From Cytobacillus oceanisediminis (GTDB lineage: Bacteria > Bacillota > Bacilli > Bacillales > Cytobacillaceae), in contig NZ_SOEE01000006.1 of the NCBI RefSeq assembly GCF_004366035.1, forward strand, positions 62,001 to 126,000: a DNA stretch of 64,000 bases. Reading direction: 5' to 3'. The notes under the pieces were generated by a model. It was not told where the DNA came from and did not search any database. It saw only the letters and a list, made by a program, of their open reading frames with translations. Of this stretch, positions 1-8,550 are shown piece after piece (positions within the stretch are counted from its first letter, which is position 1; each line of letters starts with the position of its first letter). A program made the position numbers and the translations under genes.

Positions 1-575
1 AGCTTGCCATTGAACGAATGCTCCACTGGTGGGCGCAGGCATCAGGAGCAAGGTTCGTGTCGCTCCGTTATTTTAATGCAGCAGGGGCAAAAGCTTCAGG
101 GGAAATTGGCGAAGACCATCAGAACGAGACACACCTGATCCCGATTATCCTGCAGGCGGCACTTGGAAAAAGAAAATCTGTCTCCATTTTTGGAGATGAC
201 TATCCAACAAAGGATGGTACCTGCATAAGGGACTATATTCATGTAGAGGATTTGGCTGAAGCCCATCTGCTGGCACTCCGCTACCTGGAAGATGGAGGGG
301 AAAGCAATGTCTTTAATCTGGGAGGCAGCAAAGGGATCTCTGTTAAAGAAGTGATTGAAACCGCAGCAGAGGTAACAAACAGATATTTTAAAGTTACGAT
401 TGCTCCCCGCAGGTCTGGGGACCCGGCAGAACTTGTTGCTTCATCAGAAAAAGCAAGGTCACTGCTGAAATGGAAGCCGCAAAAAACAAGTATCCGTCAG
501 ATCGTCGAGGATGCCTGGAGCTGGCACAGGTCCCATCCTGACGGATATCACAAATCAAAAGCGAGCTTGCTTTAA
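1..575 (+). CDS. galE: UDP-glucose 4-epimerase, C-terminal part (5' truncated by window edge)
   Basis: The reading frame is open from base 3 and enters the window already inside the protein, so the Rossmann nucleotide-binding motif and the catalytic YxxxK lie outside. What is visible is the typical GalE second half: RYFNAAGA, then an RDYIHVEDLAEAH segment, then a short C-terminal helical region. The enzyme interconverts UDP-glucose and UDP-galactose in the cytoplasm. The stop codon overlaps the end of the convergent galU by about 20 bases. Having both UDP-sugar genes beside a glycosylation locus suggests supply of sugar donors for the cell envelope. Confidence 0.93.
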   Translation, partial: LAIERMLHWWAQASGARFVSLRYFNAAGAKASGEIGEDHQNETHLIPIILQAALGKRKSVSIFGDDYPTKDGTCIRDYIHVEDLAEAHLLALRYLEDGGESNVFNLGGSKGISVKEVIETAAEVTNRYFKVTIAPRRSGDPAELVASSEKARSLLKWKPQKTSIRQIVEDAWSWHRSHPDGYHKSKASLL

Positions 576-1415
576 GTATAGTGAAAGCTTTTCCCTCAGC
601 TCAGGTCTTTGCAGGGCATAATCAATCGAGGCTTTAAGAAAGCCGAATTTATCTCCAATATCATAACGGCTGCCCTGAATCAGATACGAATAAATGTTTT
701 CCCGGCGAAGCAAAGCATGGAGGGCATCTGTCAGCTGCAGTTCGCCTTTGCTGTCGGGGCTTCCGTTTTCAAGCATATCAAAGATAGCCGGTGTTAAGAT
801 ATAGCGGCCAATAATGGCATGAGCTGAAGGCGCCTTCTCAGCAGGGGGTTTTTCAACGAGGTTATCCACTTTATATAATAGTCCTCTCTGTTCTGAATAG
901 CCGACAATTCCATATTTATTTACTTCGGACAGAGGAACTTCACTGCATCCGAGGATGCTGGCCCCCGTTTGGCTATACTGCTCAATCATTTGCAGCATGG
1001 CAGGAGGTTCCCCGTCAATGATATCATCGCCAAGGAGGACAGCAAACGGCTCCTTGCCAATGAATTTTCTGGCGCATAAAATGGCGTGCCCCAATCCGAG
1101 CGGCTCCTTTTGCCTGACATAATGGATATCAGCCAGATTGGTTATTTCGCGCACTTCCTCAAGCATTTCAAGCTTTCCGCTTTTCTGCAGCAGCAGCTCC
1201 ATTTCAACCGACTTATCAAAATGGTCTTCAATCGCCCGTTTGTTTCTCCCGGTTATAATGATGATATCTTCAATCCCGGAAGCGATGGCTTCCTCCACAA
1301 TGTATTGAATGGCGGGCTTGTCGACAATGGGGAGCATTTCCTTGGGCTGTGCCTTTGTGGCAGGCAGGAAACGGGTCCCGAGGCCTGCTGCAGGAATGAC
1401 CGCTTTTTTAATCAT
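555..1415 (-). CDS. galU: UTP--glucose-1-phosphate uridylyltransferase
   Basis: A 286-residue protein of normal family length. The N-terminus carries the nucleotidyltransferase signature AAGLGTRFLPATKAQPKEML, followed by the LGDDI metal site region near residue 130. It makes UDP-glucose from UTP and glucose-1-phosphate for teichoic acid, glycolipid and galactose metabolism. The open frame extends 70 codons further upstream, but the ATG at 1415 is preceded by a strong AAAGGGGGG ribosome site and begins with the conserved MIKKAVIPAAG, so I chose it. It is convergent with galE and divergent from the glycosylation operon. Confidence 0.95.
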   Translation of the reverse strand: MIKKAVIPAAGLGTRFLPATKAQPKEMLPIVDKPAIQYIVEEAIASGIEDIIIITGRNKRAIEDHFDKSVEMELLLQKSGKLEMLEEVREITNLADIHYVRQKEPLGLGHAILCARKFIGKEPFAVLLGDDIIDGEPPAMLQMIEQYSQTGASILGCSEVPLSEVNKYGIVGYSEQRGLLYKVDNLVEKPPAEKAPSAHAIIGRYILTPAIFDMLENGSPDSKGELQLTDALHALLRRENIYSYLIQGSRYDIGDKFGFLKASIDYALQRPELREKLSLYLKQARF

Positions 1416-1539
1416 AAAATTCCCCCCTTTCCACTCTATTTTTATGTCGGAGGAAGGTTGTATTATCCCTTCCTGAATATTTTGCTCCAGTACGTGAACC
1501 CTAAAATTGTAAATAATCTTGAACCCAGAGGTGTAGAGA

Positions 1540-3219
1540 TTGCTTTTGAAAAAAAATACAGCCGAGAAAAATCTCCTTATTCTGGCCATAATTGCACTGG
1601 CCCTTTTTGTATCCCCCCTGTACATATTAGGTGAAGACGCGCATATCCGCGTTCATGATAATCTTGACAGCAATCTGGCATGGTATAAAGTTCTTGCTGA
1701 AAGCGGACAGCTGACAGGACCGATTGACGCTGTCATTCCGCAAGTTATGAACGGAAATTTGTCCCGCAATGCGTTTGGCTCGGAATTTACATTAATTGTT
1801 TGGCTGTATGCCCTTTTTCCGCCGATGATTGCTTATGCACTCAGCCAGACGATCACAAGGGTGTTTGCTTTTATCGGTATGTATTTGCTTTTGAAAAAGC
1901 ACTTTCTTAAAGAAGAAAAATGGGCGCCCATTACGATTGGGACAGCCCTTGCTTTTGCTTTCACGCCATTCTGGCCTTCCGGTATGCTGAGCACGCTTGG
2001 GATGCCGCTTGCTCTGTGGGCCTTATTAAATATCAGGCAGGGGGAAAGGTCGTGGAAAAATGTCCTTGTATTAACCCTATTGCCTTTATATGCGAGCATT
2101 GTCCTTGGATTTTTCTTTTTTCTGAGTGCAATGGGGATCTTCTGGCTGACGGATGTCATCAGGAAAAAGGCATGGAATTGGCCATTTCTTTTATCGATTG
2201 TTTATATGACAGGGATTTTTTTCATCGTGGAATACAGACTCGTTTATTCCTTTCTTTTTGACGATGAGCCAAACAGCCGGGATGAGTACTTTCATGCGAG
2301 GCTCACTTTCTGGCATTGCGTCAGGCTGACATTCAAGAACTTTGCTCTGGGGCACCACCACGCAGCCTCGATGCATACTCTGGTCATTCTCCCGCTTATG
2401 TTTGTAGCCCTTTTTATGACGCTAAGGCAGAAAAAGGGGAAGAAGGACAAGGTGTTTTTGTTCCTGTTCTTTCTTAACTTTGCCCTATCAGCATGGTATG
2501 CCTTCTGGTTTTATAAAGGGTGGCTGCCGCTGACAGAGCGTTTTCATGTTCTTGATACTTTCAATTTTGCCAGGTATCACTTTTTAAGGCCGCTGGTTAT
2601 CTATGTGCTTTTCGCGCTGACCTTGAAAATCATTTGGTCTCATGGGCCGTTCTGGAGGCGGCTGGTTCCGATTTTTGTGCTGGCACAGGTCATGGCCGTT
2701 TCTTTTTTTAACGAGGAAATTCTTTTTCAGGATAAGCCAACGGTCAAGCAATTTTACGCAGAAGAGCAGTTCTCGGCTATTAAAGAATACATTGGGCTTC
2801 CGCAGGAGGATTACCGGGTGGCAAGCATCGGGCTTCATCCGGCCATTGCCCAGTATAATGGCTTCTACACGCTAGACTCGTATAATAATTTCTACCCCTT
2901 AACATACAAATATCAGTTTCGGAAAATCATTGAGAAAGAGCTGGAAAAAAATAAAACACTCCGCATTTATTTTGATGAATGGGGCGGAAGATGCTATCTC
3001 TTCACGGACGAGCTTGGCAAGCATTATATGTTCAAAAAGCGGACGAAAAAAAGGCTGAAGAATCTTGAGTTAAATACAGAAGCCTTTAAGGCCATGGGCG
3101 GTTCCTATCTTTTTTCATCCGTCCCGATCGACAATGCGGAAGATAATCTGCTTCGGCTGGAGAAGGTTTTTGTATCAAAAAGATCTGTGTGGAAAATCTA
3201 CCTTTATAAAGCCATATAA
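1540..3219 (+). CDS. DUF6044-family polytopic membrane protein (YkoS-like, probable GT-C type glycosyltransferase)
   Basis: A 559-residue protein with roughly ten to twelve hydrophobic segments and a soluble C-terminal tail of about 150 residues. I recognise the sequence style of the DUF6044 / B. subtilis YkoS group. An early loop contains EDAHIRVHDNLDSN, an acidic motif of the kind GT-C enzymes use. It starts at a TTG with a weak GAGGTG site. It is followed 16 bases later by a GT2 glycosyltransferase and then GtrA, the same three-part layout as the YfhO-CsbB-GtcA system that decorates teichoic acids. By that analogy this would be the enzyme that moves the lipid-linked sugar onto the polymer outside the membrane. 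The role is inferred. Confidence 0.7.
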   Translation: MLLKKNTAEKNLLILAIIALALFVSPLYILGEDAHIRVHDNLDSNLAWYKVLAESGQLTGPIDAVIPQVMNGNLSRNAFGSEFTLIVWLYALFPPMIAYALSQTITRVFAFIGMYLLLKKHFLKEEKWAPITIGTALAFAFTPFWPSGMLSTLGMPLALWALLNIRQGERSWKNVLVLTLLPLYASIVLGFFFFLSAMGIFWLTDVIRKKAWNWPFLLSIVYMTGIFFIVEYRLVYSFLFDDEPNSRDEYFHARLTFWHCVRLTFKNFALGHHHAASMHTLVILPLMFVALFMTLRQKKGKKDKVFLFLFFLNFALSAWYAFWFYKGWLPLTERFHVLDTFNFARYHFLRPLVIYVLFALTLKIIWSHGPFWRRLVPIFVLAQVMAVSFFNEEILFQDKPTVKQFYAEEQFSAIKEYIGLPQEDYRVASIGLHPAIAQYNGFYTLDSYNNFYPLTYKYQFRKIIEKELEKNKTLRIYFDEWGGRCYLFTDELGKHYMFKKRTKKRLKNLELNTEAFKAMGGSYLFSSVPIDNAEDNLLRLEKVFVSKRSVWKIYLYKAI

Positions 3220-3235
3220 GCAGGAGGAATTAAGA

Positions 3236-4273
3236 ATGACCAACCCAGTACTCACCATCGTAGTTCCTTGCTATAACGAAGAGGCGGTACTGCCGGATAC
3301 AATTCATCAGCTGAATGGGCTGCTTGAAGGAATGTTGGGTGATGATCTTGTTTCTGATAAAAGCAAAATTCTGTTTGTCGATGATGGAAGCAGGGACCGG
3401 ACCTGGCAGATCATTTATAAGCAGAGCCTGAATAATCCCAAAGTGCGGGGGCTGAAGCTTGCCAAAAATGCAGGACACCAGAATGCTCTGCTTGCAGGCT
3501 TAACAGCTGCAGGAAAGGTTTCGGATTGCACGGTGTCTATCGATGCCGATCTTCAGGATGATATTGCCGTGATCCGGGAGTTTATCCTGAAATTCCGCGA
3601 AGGATATGACATTGTCTATGGAGTAAGAAAAAAGAGGGACCGTGATACGTTTTTCAAAAGAAACACTGCACAGGGATTTTATAAAATAATGAAGAAAATG
3701 GGTGTCGATCTAATCTATAATCATGCAGATTTCCGCCTGATGAGCAAGCGTGCTTTGGAAGAACTGCAGCGCTATGAGGAAACCAATCTTTTTTTGCGCG
3801 GAATTGTGCCTTTGCTGGGCTTTAAAACGGCCAATGTTTATTATGACCGCAAAGAGCGTCTTGCCGGGGAAACAAAGTATCCGCTGAAAAAGATGCTGGC
3901 CTTTTCCTTTGAAGGCATTACTTCCTTTTCCGTTACGCCGATCCGAATGGTATTGGCATTGGGCATCGGCTCTTTTTGTATTAGCTTTTTATTTGGCCTC
4001 TACTTTCTTGGATTGCGCTATTTTGGTGAAACCGAAACCGGCTGGACCTCGTTGATCACTTCGATTTGGATGCTGGGGGGACTTCAGCTGACAGCCATTG
4101 GCCTGGTGGGGGAATATATCGGGAAGATCTATAAAGAAACAAAACGCAGACCTAAATTCTCAATTGAGATAGATGCGTTTAATCTGCCGATTTCCCGCCA
4201 TTTGATCACGGACGGAGACCTTGATGATGAGCACGCGGACATTCCTTTTGGAACATTATCTGAAACGAACTAA
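3236..4273 (+). CDS. GT2 glycosyltransferase, polyprenyl-phosphate sugar synthase (GtrB/CsbB-like)
   Basis: A 345-residue protein. The N-terminal GT-A domain has TIVVPCYNEEAVLP and the DDGSRDRT and DADLQDD acidic motifs that bind the nucleotide sugar and metal. Two C-terminal membrane helices lie at about residues 238-260 and 275-300. The family transfers a sugar from a UDP donor to undecaprenyl phosphate on the cytoplasmic face. An AGGAGG site sits just before the ATG at 3236; the frame is open further upstream but has no better start. The gene overlaps the following GtrA gene by about 50 bases, showing tight coupling. Confidence 0.88.
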   Translation: MTNPVLTIVVPCYNEEAVLPDTIHQLNGLLEGMLGDDLVSDKSKILFVDDGSRDRTWQIIYKQSLNNPKVRGLKLAKNAGHQNALLAGLTAAGKVSDCTVSIDADLQDDIAVIREFILKFREGYDIVYGVRKKRDRDTFFKRNTAQGFYKIMKKMGVDLIYNHADFRLMSKRALEELQRYEETNLFLRGIVPLLGFKTANVYYDRKERLAGETKYPLKKMLAFSFEGITSFSVTPIRMVLALGIGSFCISFLFGLYFLGLRYFGETETGWTSLITSIWMLGGLQLTAIGLVGEYIGKIYKETKRRPKFSIEIDAFNLPISRHLITDGDLDDEHADIPFGTLSETN

Positions 4274-4664
4274 TACCTTTATTCGATTTTTGCTTGTGGG
4301 AATAGGCAATACAATTGTTGGGCTTTCCATGATATTTATGCTGCTGGATTTGGCGGGGCTTCCGTATTGGACTGCTACATTTCTGGGAAACAGTATGGGG
4401 GCAGCGGTCAGTTATTTTCTGAACAGAACGTTCACCTTCAGGAGCAGGGCCAGCCTTCAAAGCAGTGCGGTGCGCTTTATTCTTATTCTGTTTCTGTGCT
4501 ATATTCTTTCTTATTCCATAAGCGGCATGGCTGCAGGGTATTTACAGACTTTTACTTTTTTTGGGCATAATGTTTCGCCGGAAGAAATGGCGGTTCTTTT
4601 AGGAGCAGGCATTTACACATCAACTAACTATATCGGGCAAAAATACCTCGTTTTTACTAAATAG
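4224..4664 (+). CDS. GtrA-family membrane protein (probable lipid-linked sugar flippase)
   Basis: A protein of about 146 residues with four predicted membrane helices and the family pattern FIRFLLVGIGNTIVGL near the N-terminus and NRTFTF in the middle. GtrA/GtcA proteins are thought to flip undecaprenyl-phosphate sugars outward. The start lies inside the preceding glycosyltransferase gene, with a GGAG site at about 4212. Alternative starts are the TTG at 4221 and the ATG at 4227. It closes the DUF6044-GT2-GtrA unit and is followed by a terminator hairpin. Confidence 0.88.
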   Translation: MMSTRTFLLEHYLKRTNTFIRFLLVGIGNTIVGLSMIFMLLDLAGLPYWTATFLGNSMGAAVSYFLNRTFTFRSRASLQSSAVRFILILFLCYILSYSISGMAAGYLQTFTFFGHNVSPEEMAVLLGAGIYTSTNYIGQKYLVFTK

Positions 4665-4721
4665 AGAAACTAAAATGAACTGCCAACAGAGCAGGTTTTT
4701 GAGGGGGGGCATTGGGAACCA

Positions 4722-4760
4722 AATTAGTCTCACTTATTAAAGGTGAGACTAATTTTATTT
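4722..4760 (+). terminator. Rho-independent terminator of the glycosylation operon
   Basis: A perfect 12-bp stem (AATTAGTCTCAC pairing with GTGAGACTAATT), a 9-base loop, then TTTTATTT. It lies between the GtrA gene and the convergent MEDS gene and could serve both. Confidence 0.8.
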
Positions 4761-4795
4761 ACAGTAAAGCCTGTCTGCATTTTTTGTTGCTTCAC

Positions 4796-5329
4796 TCATT
4801 CATTTATAAGAAAGTTATGGCAAAATAGAAGCCTTTCTTTTAATTCATGACTAACCCTTTCTGAATCATAGGCACAAACAGATAGAAGTTTTGTTTTGGC
4901 AACGATTAGATCAGCTTCTTTTTCAGATACCGATAATTTTTTACTTACTTCCGGTTCATCACGCCATTCGACATGAGCCCAGCTCCGGACAGCTAAATCC
5001 TGTTCTGAATAACCTTCAATTAAGTTCGGAAGATAATCGAAAATAGAATTAACTCTAAAGTCCCCCTTGGCATAATAGAAGTCATAATTATTGACGAACA
5101 TTACTTTTTCCAGGCAGTTATTATTCAACTTCTCTGTGAGACTTTTCTTAATCAATGGAGTCATTCGGTCATTTTCTATAATAATGGAGTATTCATTACG
5201 TTCTAAGCCGGAAAGAACAAATTCCATGACATTTGAAATATATTGATCCTGCTTCTTGGAAAAATATAATACATGTCCCTTAGTAAGGTCTTGAATTTCA
5301 TGGACTTCTTTTAAATGTATACTTTCCAA
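4796..5329 (-). CDS. MEDS-domain protein (DcmR-like sensory domain), stand-alone
   Basis: A 177-residue soluble protein whose start, HVLYFSKKQDQYISNVMEFVLSGLERNEYSIII, is the typical MEDS domain opening. In the family this domain is a sensory module (named from methanogen/methylotroph DcmR) often attached to histidine kinases or HTH domains. Here it stands alone with no DNA-binding or kinase domain. The start is a TTG preceded by GGGGTG. It is monocistronic, convergent with the glycosylation operon. Its ligand and partner are unknown. Confidence 0.72.
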   Translation of the reverse strand: MESIHLKEVHEIQDLTKGHVLYFSKKQDQYISNVMEFVLSGLERNEYSIIIENDRMTPLIKKSLTEKLNNNCLEKVMFVNNYDFYYAKGDFRVNSIFDYLPNLIEGYSEQDLAVRSWAHVEWRDEPEVSKKLSVSEKEADLIVAKTKLLSVCAYDSERVSHELKERLLFCHNFLINE

Positions 5330-5523
5330 ATTTGCACCCCAATGAATTTTGACATTTTATGCCTGCCATTTCAGTTTATCATACATTGATATTAAAAAGG
5401 GTTCACAAGCGAAAGGAGAAATTCTTAATTCTTAAGCTCTGTTGATTGATTGTAAATAGAATGCAATAGTGTTACCCTGAAACGACATAGTGTCTTTCCT
5501 ATGTAAAAAGGAGCGAATACACT

Positions 5524-5676
5524 ATGCTTAGTAAGGAAGAAAACTTACTATTCATTAGAGAACTTGGACGTTTACAGGCTGATTTATACAACTGTAGCGA
5601 TGATCAAGTACGCAACAGCATTCATCAGGATATTCTATTACTTCTTAAGGCACTATCAATGACTGCTATGAATTAG
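5524..5676 (+). CDS. Small hypothetical protein, 50 residues
   Basis: An ATG with an AAAAGGAG ribosome site 12 bases upstream opens a 50-codon frame, MLSKEENLLFIRELG... to ...TAMN. The protein is mostly amphipathic helix, without a membrane segment or a motif I recognise. Its last codons form the left arm of a terminator hairpin, so gene end and transcript end coincide. The good ribosome site and compact transcription unit argue that it is real. Confidence 0.55.
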   Translation: MLSKEENLLFIRELGRLQADLYNCSDDQVRNSIHQDILLLLKALSMTAMN

Positions 5677-5687
5677 CAGTTTTTTTA
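5662..5687 (+). terminator. Terminator overlapping the stop of the 50-residue gene
   Basis: A 7-bp stem ACTGCTA / TAGCAGT with a 5-base loop, followed by seven T residues. The stop codon TAG is part of the right arm. Confidence 0.65.
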
Positions 5688-5899
5688 TGTTATTTTCGGA
5701 GTTTGTGCATGCTCGAATGGAGAAATGATGTTTTTCTTTGTGTGTTTTCTTGCATATAATTCAGAAAAGTGTTAATCTAAATAAGAATTATTTTTGTTCG
5801 GTGTAAAGGATAGTTTGAGTATAACTTTACGTCTTGATGATCACTGAGAGCAAGGATAGTAACACAATGTGTGTTTATACGCACAAGGAGGCAACAAAA

Positions 5900-6100
5900 A
5901 TGGAAAATGGTAAAGTAAAATGGTTTAACAGTGAAAAAGGCTTCGGATTCATCGAACGCGAAGGTGGAGAAGACGTATTCGTTCATTTCTCAGCTATCCA
6001 AGGCGAAGGTTATAAATCTTTAGAAGAAGGTCAAGAAGTGACTTTCGATGTTGAGCAAGGTCAGCGTGGAGCTCAAGCAGCTAACGTGCGCAAAGCTTAA
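5900..6100 (+). CDS. Cold-shock protein, CspA/CspB family
   Basis: A 66-residue single cold-shock domain protein. It has the RNA-binding motifs KGFGFIE (RNP1) and VFVHF (RNP2), and a typical start, [19 protein letters not shown]. It binds single-stranded RNA and DNA and acts as an RNA chaperone. The ATG at 5900 follows an AAGGAGG site. The frame is open upstream, but that extension is not conserved in the family. A non-coding leader of about 200 bases precedes it, as often in csp genes, and could carry cold-responsive structure. Confidence 0.97.
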   Translation: MENGKVKWFNSEKGFGFIEREGGEDVFVHFSAIQGEGYKSLEEGQEVTFDVEQGQRGAQAANVRKA

Positions 6101-6115
6101 TTAAAAAACCTCAGG

Positions 6116-6142
6116 GCAGGCTCTTTATGGGCCTGCTTTTTT
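6116..6142 (+). terminator. Terminator of the cold-shock gene
   Basis: GCAGGC pairs with GCCTGC across a 9-base loop, followed by TTTTTT. Confidence 0.7.
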
Positions 6143-6348
6143 ATGTTTAGGAAAAATATATCGATGTGATATTCCTTTGGGAAAATGATCTGTTTCCAGG
6201 TCCAGCGCATAGCCCTTTGTTCTTGAAAATAAGGAACCCCGCTCACGGATGAGCAGGGCACATGTACACAGTAAATCAAATGGTAAACAAAGTGTATCAT
6301 ATTATTGCGAATTTTCCTAACATGCTTTGATAAAGAGCGGCAGAAATC

Positions 6349-7176
6349 CTATCCCCTGTCAACCTGCATCATAATTTTAGTGACGTAATGCTCCTTATTA
6401 TTATGTACAACGGTATCATAAATGTATTCTTCAAAAACATGCTCCCCTAAGGTTAAATGCAGCCTCTCCATCTCTGAGAAAAGCCGCTTATATGTATGGC
6501 TGATTGTTTTTTCGCTTCCAACATGATAGCCAATAAGGAAATCCCCTTTTACTGCCCGAAAATACGGATGTCCTTCCTTTGGGTTAGGCTGCTCGATATA
6601 CAAATAGCTGTAATTGGAGAATTCCCCTTTCAGGACCTGCTCCCTCTTCGTAATAGACCCAATGGGATACCCTGAATCAAGCTGTGATATCTGCAATTCA
6701 TTAATAAAATCCGAGATGACCTCCACAAATTCTTCATTAGATATATTTTGGATGTTCCTGCTCAGATAGAGGGTTGCTTCCGGCAATGGCTGAAGCGTAA
6801 TTCGATTAAAATCCAGCTGAGAAGCTTCTTCCATTAATCCGATTTTGGCCTCGATCATTTTCTCCTTCATTTCGATTTCCTGCCGTTTTTTCACAATCTC
6901 TTCTTTTTTCCGGTACATGATGGTTAAAAAGCTTTCGGGCGATTTATTTTGCATATACTGCTGAATATCGTTAAGCGACATGCCAAGATCCTTTAATAAA
7001 TCAATCACAAAAAATAACTCTAATTGGTGAATGGAATAATAGCGGTAGCCTTTTTCATTTTTCTTTACCGGGGACAAAATCCCGATTTGATCGTAATAAA
7101 AGATTGTCTGCTTGTTAACCTTGCAAAGCTTTGCGAATTCACCAGTCGTTAAATATTTGCCATCTTTTTTACTCAT
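6349..7176 (-). CDS. MerR-family multidrug-responsive regulator (BltR/BmrR-like)
   Basis: A 275-residue protein. The N-terminal MerR winged helix (about residues 8-78: TTGEFAKLCKVNKQTIFYYDQIGIL, GYRYYS) is followed by a dimerising helix at about 80-115 and a C-terminal GyrI-like effector domain. Length and layout match B. subtilis BltR and BmrR, which bind hydrophobic cationic drugs and activate a neighbouring efflux gene. It is divergent from an MFS pump. Between them lies a promoter with the 19-bp spacer and central dyad that MerR activators require. Confidence 0.88.
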   Translation of the reverse strand: MSKKDGKYLTTGEFAKLCKVNKQTIFYYDQIGILSPVKKNEKGYRYYSIHQLELFFVIDLLKDLGMSLNDIQQYMQNKSPESFLTIMYRKKEEIVKKRQEIEMKEKMIEAKIGLMEEASQLDFNRITLQPLPEATLYLSRNIQNISNEEFVEVISDFINELQISQLDSGYPIGSITKREQVLKGEFSNYSYLYIEQPNPKEGHPYFRAVKGDFLIGYHVGSEKTISHTYKRLFSEMERLHLTLGEHVFEEYIYDTVVHNNKEHYVTKIMMQVDRG

Positions 7177-7193
7177 TTTTTACATCACTGCCC

Positions 7194-7224
7194 TTGACTA
7201 TATAGTTACTATATACACTAGGAT
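7194..7224 (+). promoter_or_regulatory. MerR-type promoter/operator of the MFS efflux gene
   Basis: TTGACT (7194-7199) and TAGGAT (7219-7224) are separated by 19 bp. That spacing is too long for unassisted SigA RNA polymerase and is diagnostic of MerR-type activation. Centred in the spacer is a perfect inverted repeat, TATATAGT-T-ACTATATA (7199-7215), the likely binding site of the divergent regulator. Confidence 0.8.
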
Positions 7225-7275
7225 AAAACGTATAAATAAATCAAGTTTGACTGTTTTGTAAGGAGCATGATATAG

Positions 7276-8463
7276 ATGAAGACACAAAAAATCACTTTAG
7301 GGTTATTATTGACGAATTTATTCATAGCCTTTCTGGGAATTGGATTGGTCATTCCTGTCCTGCCTACATTGATGAATGAATTGGGCATAACGGGCACAAC
7401 AATCGGGTATTTAACAGCCGCATTTGCATTGGCCCAGCTTATTGTTTCCCCGTTTGCAGGGAGAGCAGCCGATAAATGGGGCAGGAAAATCATGATTGTT
7501 ACGGGCCTTTTTATTTTCGGTTTATCGGAGTTTTTATTCGGGATCGGCCAAGAGATCGAGCTGTTATTCGTTTCCCGGATCTTGGGCGGAATTAGTGCAG
7601 CCTTTATTATGCCGGCCGTGACAGCCTTTATCGCGGATATCACGACGACGGATACCCGGCCAAAGGCACTCGGGTATATGTCAGCAGCCATTAGTACGGG
7701 ATTTATTATCGGTCCCGGCATCGGCGGATTTTTAGCGGAATTTGGAACACGCGTCCCATTTTTCTTTGCAGGGGCACTGGGTGCACTGGCAGCTATGCTT
7801 TCGATGATTCTATTATCTGAGCCTGAACGCAGTGTAGAAGAGAATGAAGAAGGGGCTGCAGAGGGCAGAAGCGGCTTCCGACGCGTGATGGAGCCAAAAT
7901 ATCTCCTGGCCTTTATTTTGATTTTCATTGCCTCATTTGGACTGGCCGCTTTTGAATCATTCTTTAGCTTATTTGTGGATCACAAGTTTGCTTTTAAACC
8001 ATCAGATATCGCCATTGTGATCACGGGAGGAGCCATATTCGGAGCAATATCGCAAATCCTCCTGTTTGACCGCCTGACCCGGATTTGGGGCGAAATCAAA
8101 CTGATCCGCTACAGCTTAATACTATCCAGCCTGCTTGTGTTCTTAATGACTGTTGTTCATTCCTACTTCGCGATTTTACTTGTAACCTTCATTGTGTTTG
8201 TAGGATTCGACTTATTCCGTCCGGCTGTCACTTCCTATCTTTCCAATATCGCAGGTAATGAACAAGGCTTTGTGGGCGGCATGAACTCTATGTTTACAAG
8301 CCTGGCGAATATCAGCGGACCAATTATAGGAGGGATGATGTTTGATATCGATATTAACTACCCATACTATTTTGCAACCGTCATACTGGCATTGGGGATT
8401 GGGTTGACACTGGTATGGAAAAAACCTGCAGAGAAGGCAGCCAAAGTGGTAAAGGCTATATAG
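7276..8463 (+). CDS. MFS multidrug efflux transporter (Bmr/Blt/NorA-like, DHA1)
   Basis: A 395-residue protein with twelve predicted membrane helices. The loop 2-3 motif GRAADKWGRKIM (MFS motif A) and the helix 5 antiporter motif GFIIGPGIGGFLAEFG (motif C) are both visible. Length matches Bmr (389) and Blt (400). It would export hydrophobic cations using the proton gradient. AAGGAG precedes the ATG at 7276; an upstream ATG at 7267 runs into a stop at once. Regulation by the divergent MerR protein is supported by the promoter between them. Confidence 0.9.
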   Translation: MKTQKITLGLLLTNLFIAFLGIGLVIPVLPTLMNELGITGTTIGYLTAAFALAQLIVSPFAGRAADKWGRKIMIVTGLFIFGLSEFLFGIGQEIELLFVSRILGGISAAFIMPAVTAFIADITTTDTRPKALGYMSAAISTGFIIGPGIGGFLAEFGTRVPFFFAGALGALAAMLSMILLSEPERSVEENEEGAAEGRSGFRRVMEPKYLLAFILIFIASFGLAAFESFFSLFVDHKFAFKPSDIAIVITGGAIFGAISQILLFDRLTRIWGEIKLIRYSLILSSLLVFLMTVVHSYFAILLVTFIVFVGFDLFRPAVTSYLSNIAGNEQGFVGGMNSMFTSLANISGPIIGGMMFDIDINYPYYFATVILALGIGLTLVWKKPAEKAAKVVKAI

Positions 8464-8550
8464 AAGCCTAATTAAAGTATCATTTCAAATAAAAGAGTGC
8501 AGGTTATAATAAAAGAAGTATGAAATACCCTGAAAGAGAGTTGAGTTTTT

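Noticed and set aside
6097-6300. 67-codon minus-strand frame behind the cold-shock gene
   Set aside because: No ribosome site, overlaps the csp terminator, unlikely composition.
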